64,000 nucleotides of DNA. It comes from Raphanus sativus (taxonomy: Eukaryota > Streptophyta > Magnoliopsida > Brassicales > Brassicaceae). How positions within the stretch are numbered: the stretch's first letter is position 1; every line of letters begins with the position of its first letter. Position numbers and translations under genes: made by a program. This document shows, piece by piece, positions 62,901 to 64,000 of the stretch. The DNA is taken from positions 2,976,001-3,040,000 of the forward strand of contig NC_079516.1 in assembly GCF_000801105.2 (NCBI RefSeq), given 5' to 3'. The notes beneath the pieces are model-generated. The model searched no databases. It had not been told where the DNA came from and saw only the letters and a list, made by a program, of their open reading frames with translations.

Positions 62901-64000
62901 TTGAATTAACGTATTCTAAACTATATTTCATGGTATATAGGTTTCATTTTATTTTTTTTAATATTTAGTTTAGAAAAATTTCATATACTGCCAAGATCAG
63001 TGGAATTAACATTATAAAATCTTCATTATCTAGAGAAATGGGGACTACAGANNNNNNNNNNNNNNNNNNNNNNNNNNNNNNNNNNNNNNNNNNNNNNNNN
63101 NNNNNNNNNNNNNNNNNNNNNNNNNNNNNNNNNNNNNNNNNNNNNNNNNNNGGTTCTAAACTCTTTGACCATAATCTTATGTCAGTGCTCGATGAAACTA
63201 TACAATAAAACCATATTTTCATATTTTTGATTTTTTTTTTCAAAACCCCTTCAAAAATATTAAGTTTTCAGCAAATGTTCTATATACTGAAGTTTATACT
63301 CTTCATTTTAGTTTAAAATTTTCAAACAACATTCTACATTTGAATTAATGTATTCTAAATTATCTTTTATGGTATTTAGCAATCATTCTAATTTTTTAAT
63401 ATTTAGTTTACTTAAATTTCATATACTGCCTATATTAGTGAAATTAGCATTATAAAATCTTCATTATCTAGAGAAACAGAGACAACATAGGTTCTAAACT
63501 CTTTGATCTTCATCTTATGTTTGTGCTCGATGAAACTATACACTAAAACCAGATTTTCTTATTTTTGAAAACTTTCCAAAATCCGTGGGTTAACCCCTTC
63601 TAAAATAATGAGTTTTCGGTAAATTCTCAATATACTGAAGTTTATACTCTTCACTTTAGTTTAAAAATCTAAAACTACATTCTTCATTTGAATTAATTTA
63701 TTATAAACTATCTTTTATGGTATATAGGAATCATTCTAATTCTTTAACAATTAAATTAGTAAACTTCATATGTTGCTTAATTCATTGGACTTACCACTAT
63801 GAAATTTTTATTTTTGAGAGAAGCGGAGACAACAAAGGTCTCAAACCTCTTTGACCATCATCCTATGTCAATACAAGATGCAACTATGTATTTAAACAAG
63901 ATTATTATATTTATTTATTTTTGGAAAAATTTGTAAGTAACCCCTACGAAAATATAAAATTTTCCTTAATTTCTCTATATACTTAGTTTGTACTCATTAA
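59940..64000. repeat. Satellite array, monomer about 348 bp
   Basis: The marker TCTTTGACC (or close variants) occurs at 60301, 60649, 60998, 61313, 61665, 62020, 62368, 62714, 63162, 63500 and 63848; spacing is 348, 349, 315, 352, 355, 348, 346, 448 (including 100 N), 338 and 348. A shorter unit precedes at 60033. Common blocks are GAAGTTTATACTCTTCACTT, CTATCTTTCATGGTATATAG, AAAATCTTCATTATCTAGAG and CAAAATCCGTGGGTTAACCC. AT-rich, no coding capacity, continuing past the window end. It is longer than the 176-bp Brassica centromere satellite and resembles in length the 350-bp subtelomeric satellites reported in Brassica; identity not checked. Confidence 0.93.
63052..63151. other. Assembly gap (100 N) within the satellite
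   Basis: Exactly 100 N. Flanking marker spacing is 448, that is 348 plus 100, so the flanks are in phase with the monomer. Confidence 0.99.

Noticed and set aside
62965..63243. 92-aa minus-strand frame
   Set aside because: Runs through 100 N of an assembly gap in satellite DNA.
59940..64000. Centromeric 176-bp Brassica satellite
   Set aside because: Monomer spacing is about 348 bp with no half-unit periodicity that I can see.

Overview
This is plant nuclear DNA, almost certainly Brassica (Brassicaceae). The host genes are split by short GT-AG introns, and translated exon by exon they match a collinear run of Arabidopsis chromosome 3 genes read from about At3g035xx down to At3g03250: a non-specific phospholipase C, a TatD-type hydrolase, a GLTSCR-domain protein (BRIP1-like), an ARM-repeat protein, a polcalcin, an ATP23-like metallopeptidase, two calmodulin-like proteins, the protease DEG7, a small cysteine-rich protein, the homeobox gene HDG8 and the UDP-glucose pyrophosphorylase gene UGP1. 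Locus numbers are from memory of Arabidopsis and were not searched. Several genes that lie between these in Arabidopsis are absent, as expected of one fractionated subgenome of the Brassica whole-genome triplication.

Layout: 1-9.6 kb holds NPC (C-terminus only), TatD, BRIP1-like and ARM genes. 9666-17907 is a complete Mutator-like element (MULE) with a 9-bp target duplication, in the 5' leader of the ARM gene. It carries a full-length transposase and, convergent to it, an intact 861-aa DUF1985 gene without a Ulp1 protease domain. 18.7-25.3 kb holds polcalcin, ATP23-like and two CML genes; one CML is split by a hAT-like element that carries a piece of an ABCC transporter gene. 25.7-33.3 kb is DEG7 (24 exons). 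34.7 kb is the small gene, with cold/ABA-type promoter motifs. 37-39 kb has LINE remnants. 40.75-45.2 kb is HDG8 with a SINE in an intron. 45366-48775 is a Helitron carrying a broken RRM gene. 49.5-53.4 kb is UGP1.

Beyond UGP1 collinearity ends. The sequence becomes about 297-bp tandem repeats, a sequence gap, a decayed MULE with a Ulp1 fragment, transposase fragments and palindromic GACGACTT/AAGTCGTC arrays (one forming a long foldback), then a satellite of about 348 bp running off the window.

A theme of the window is damage to single host genes: two TE hits on the ARM gene, a TE in one CML, two reading-frame lesions in DEG7, and a 2-nt deletion in UGP1. TatD, BRIP1-like, polcalcin, ATP23-like, the second CML and HDG8 are intact. 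The TE boundaries are exact and the interrupted reading frames rejoin in phase once the inserts are set aside, so those insertions look recent. The small indels in DEG7 and UGP1 could be real pseudogenisation or assembly errors; the sequence alone cannot decide.
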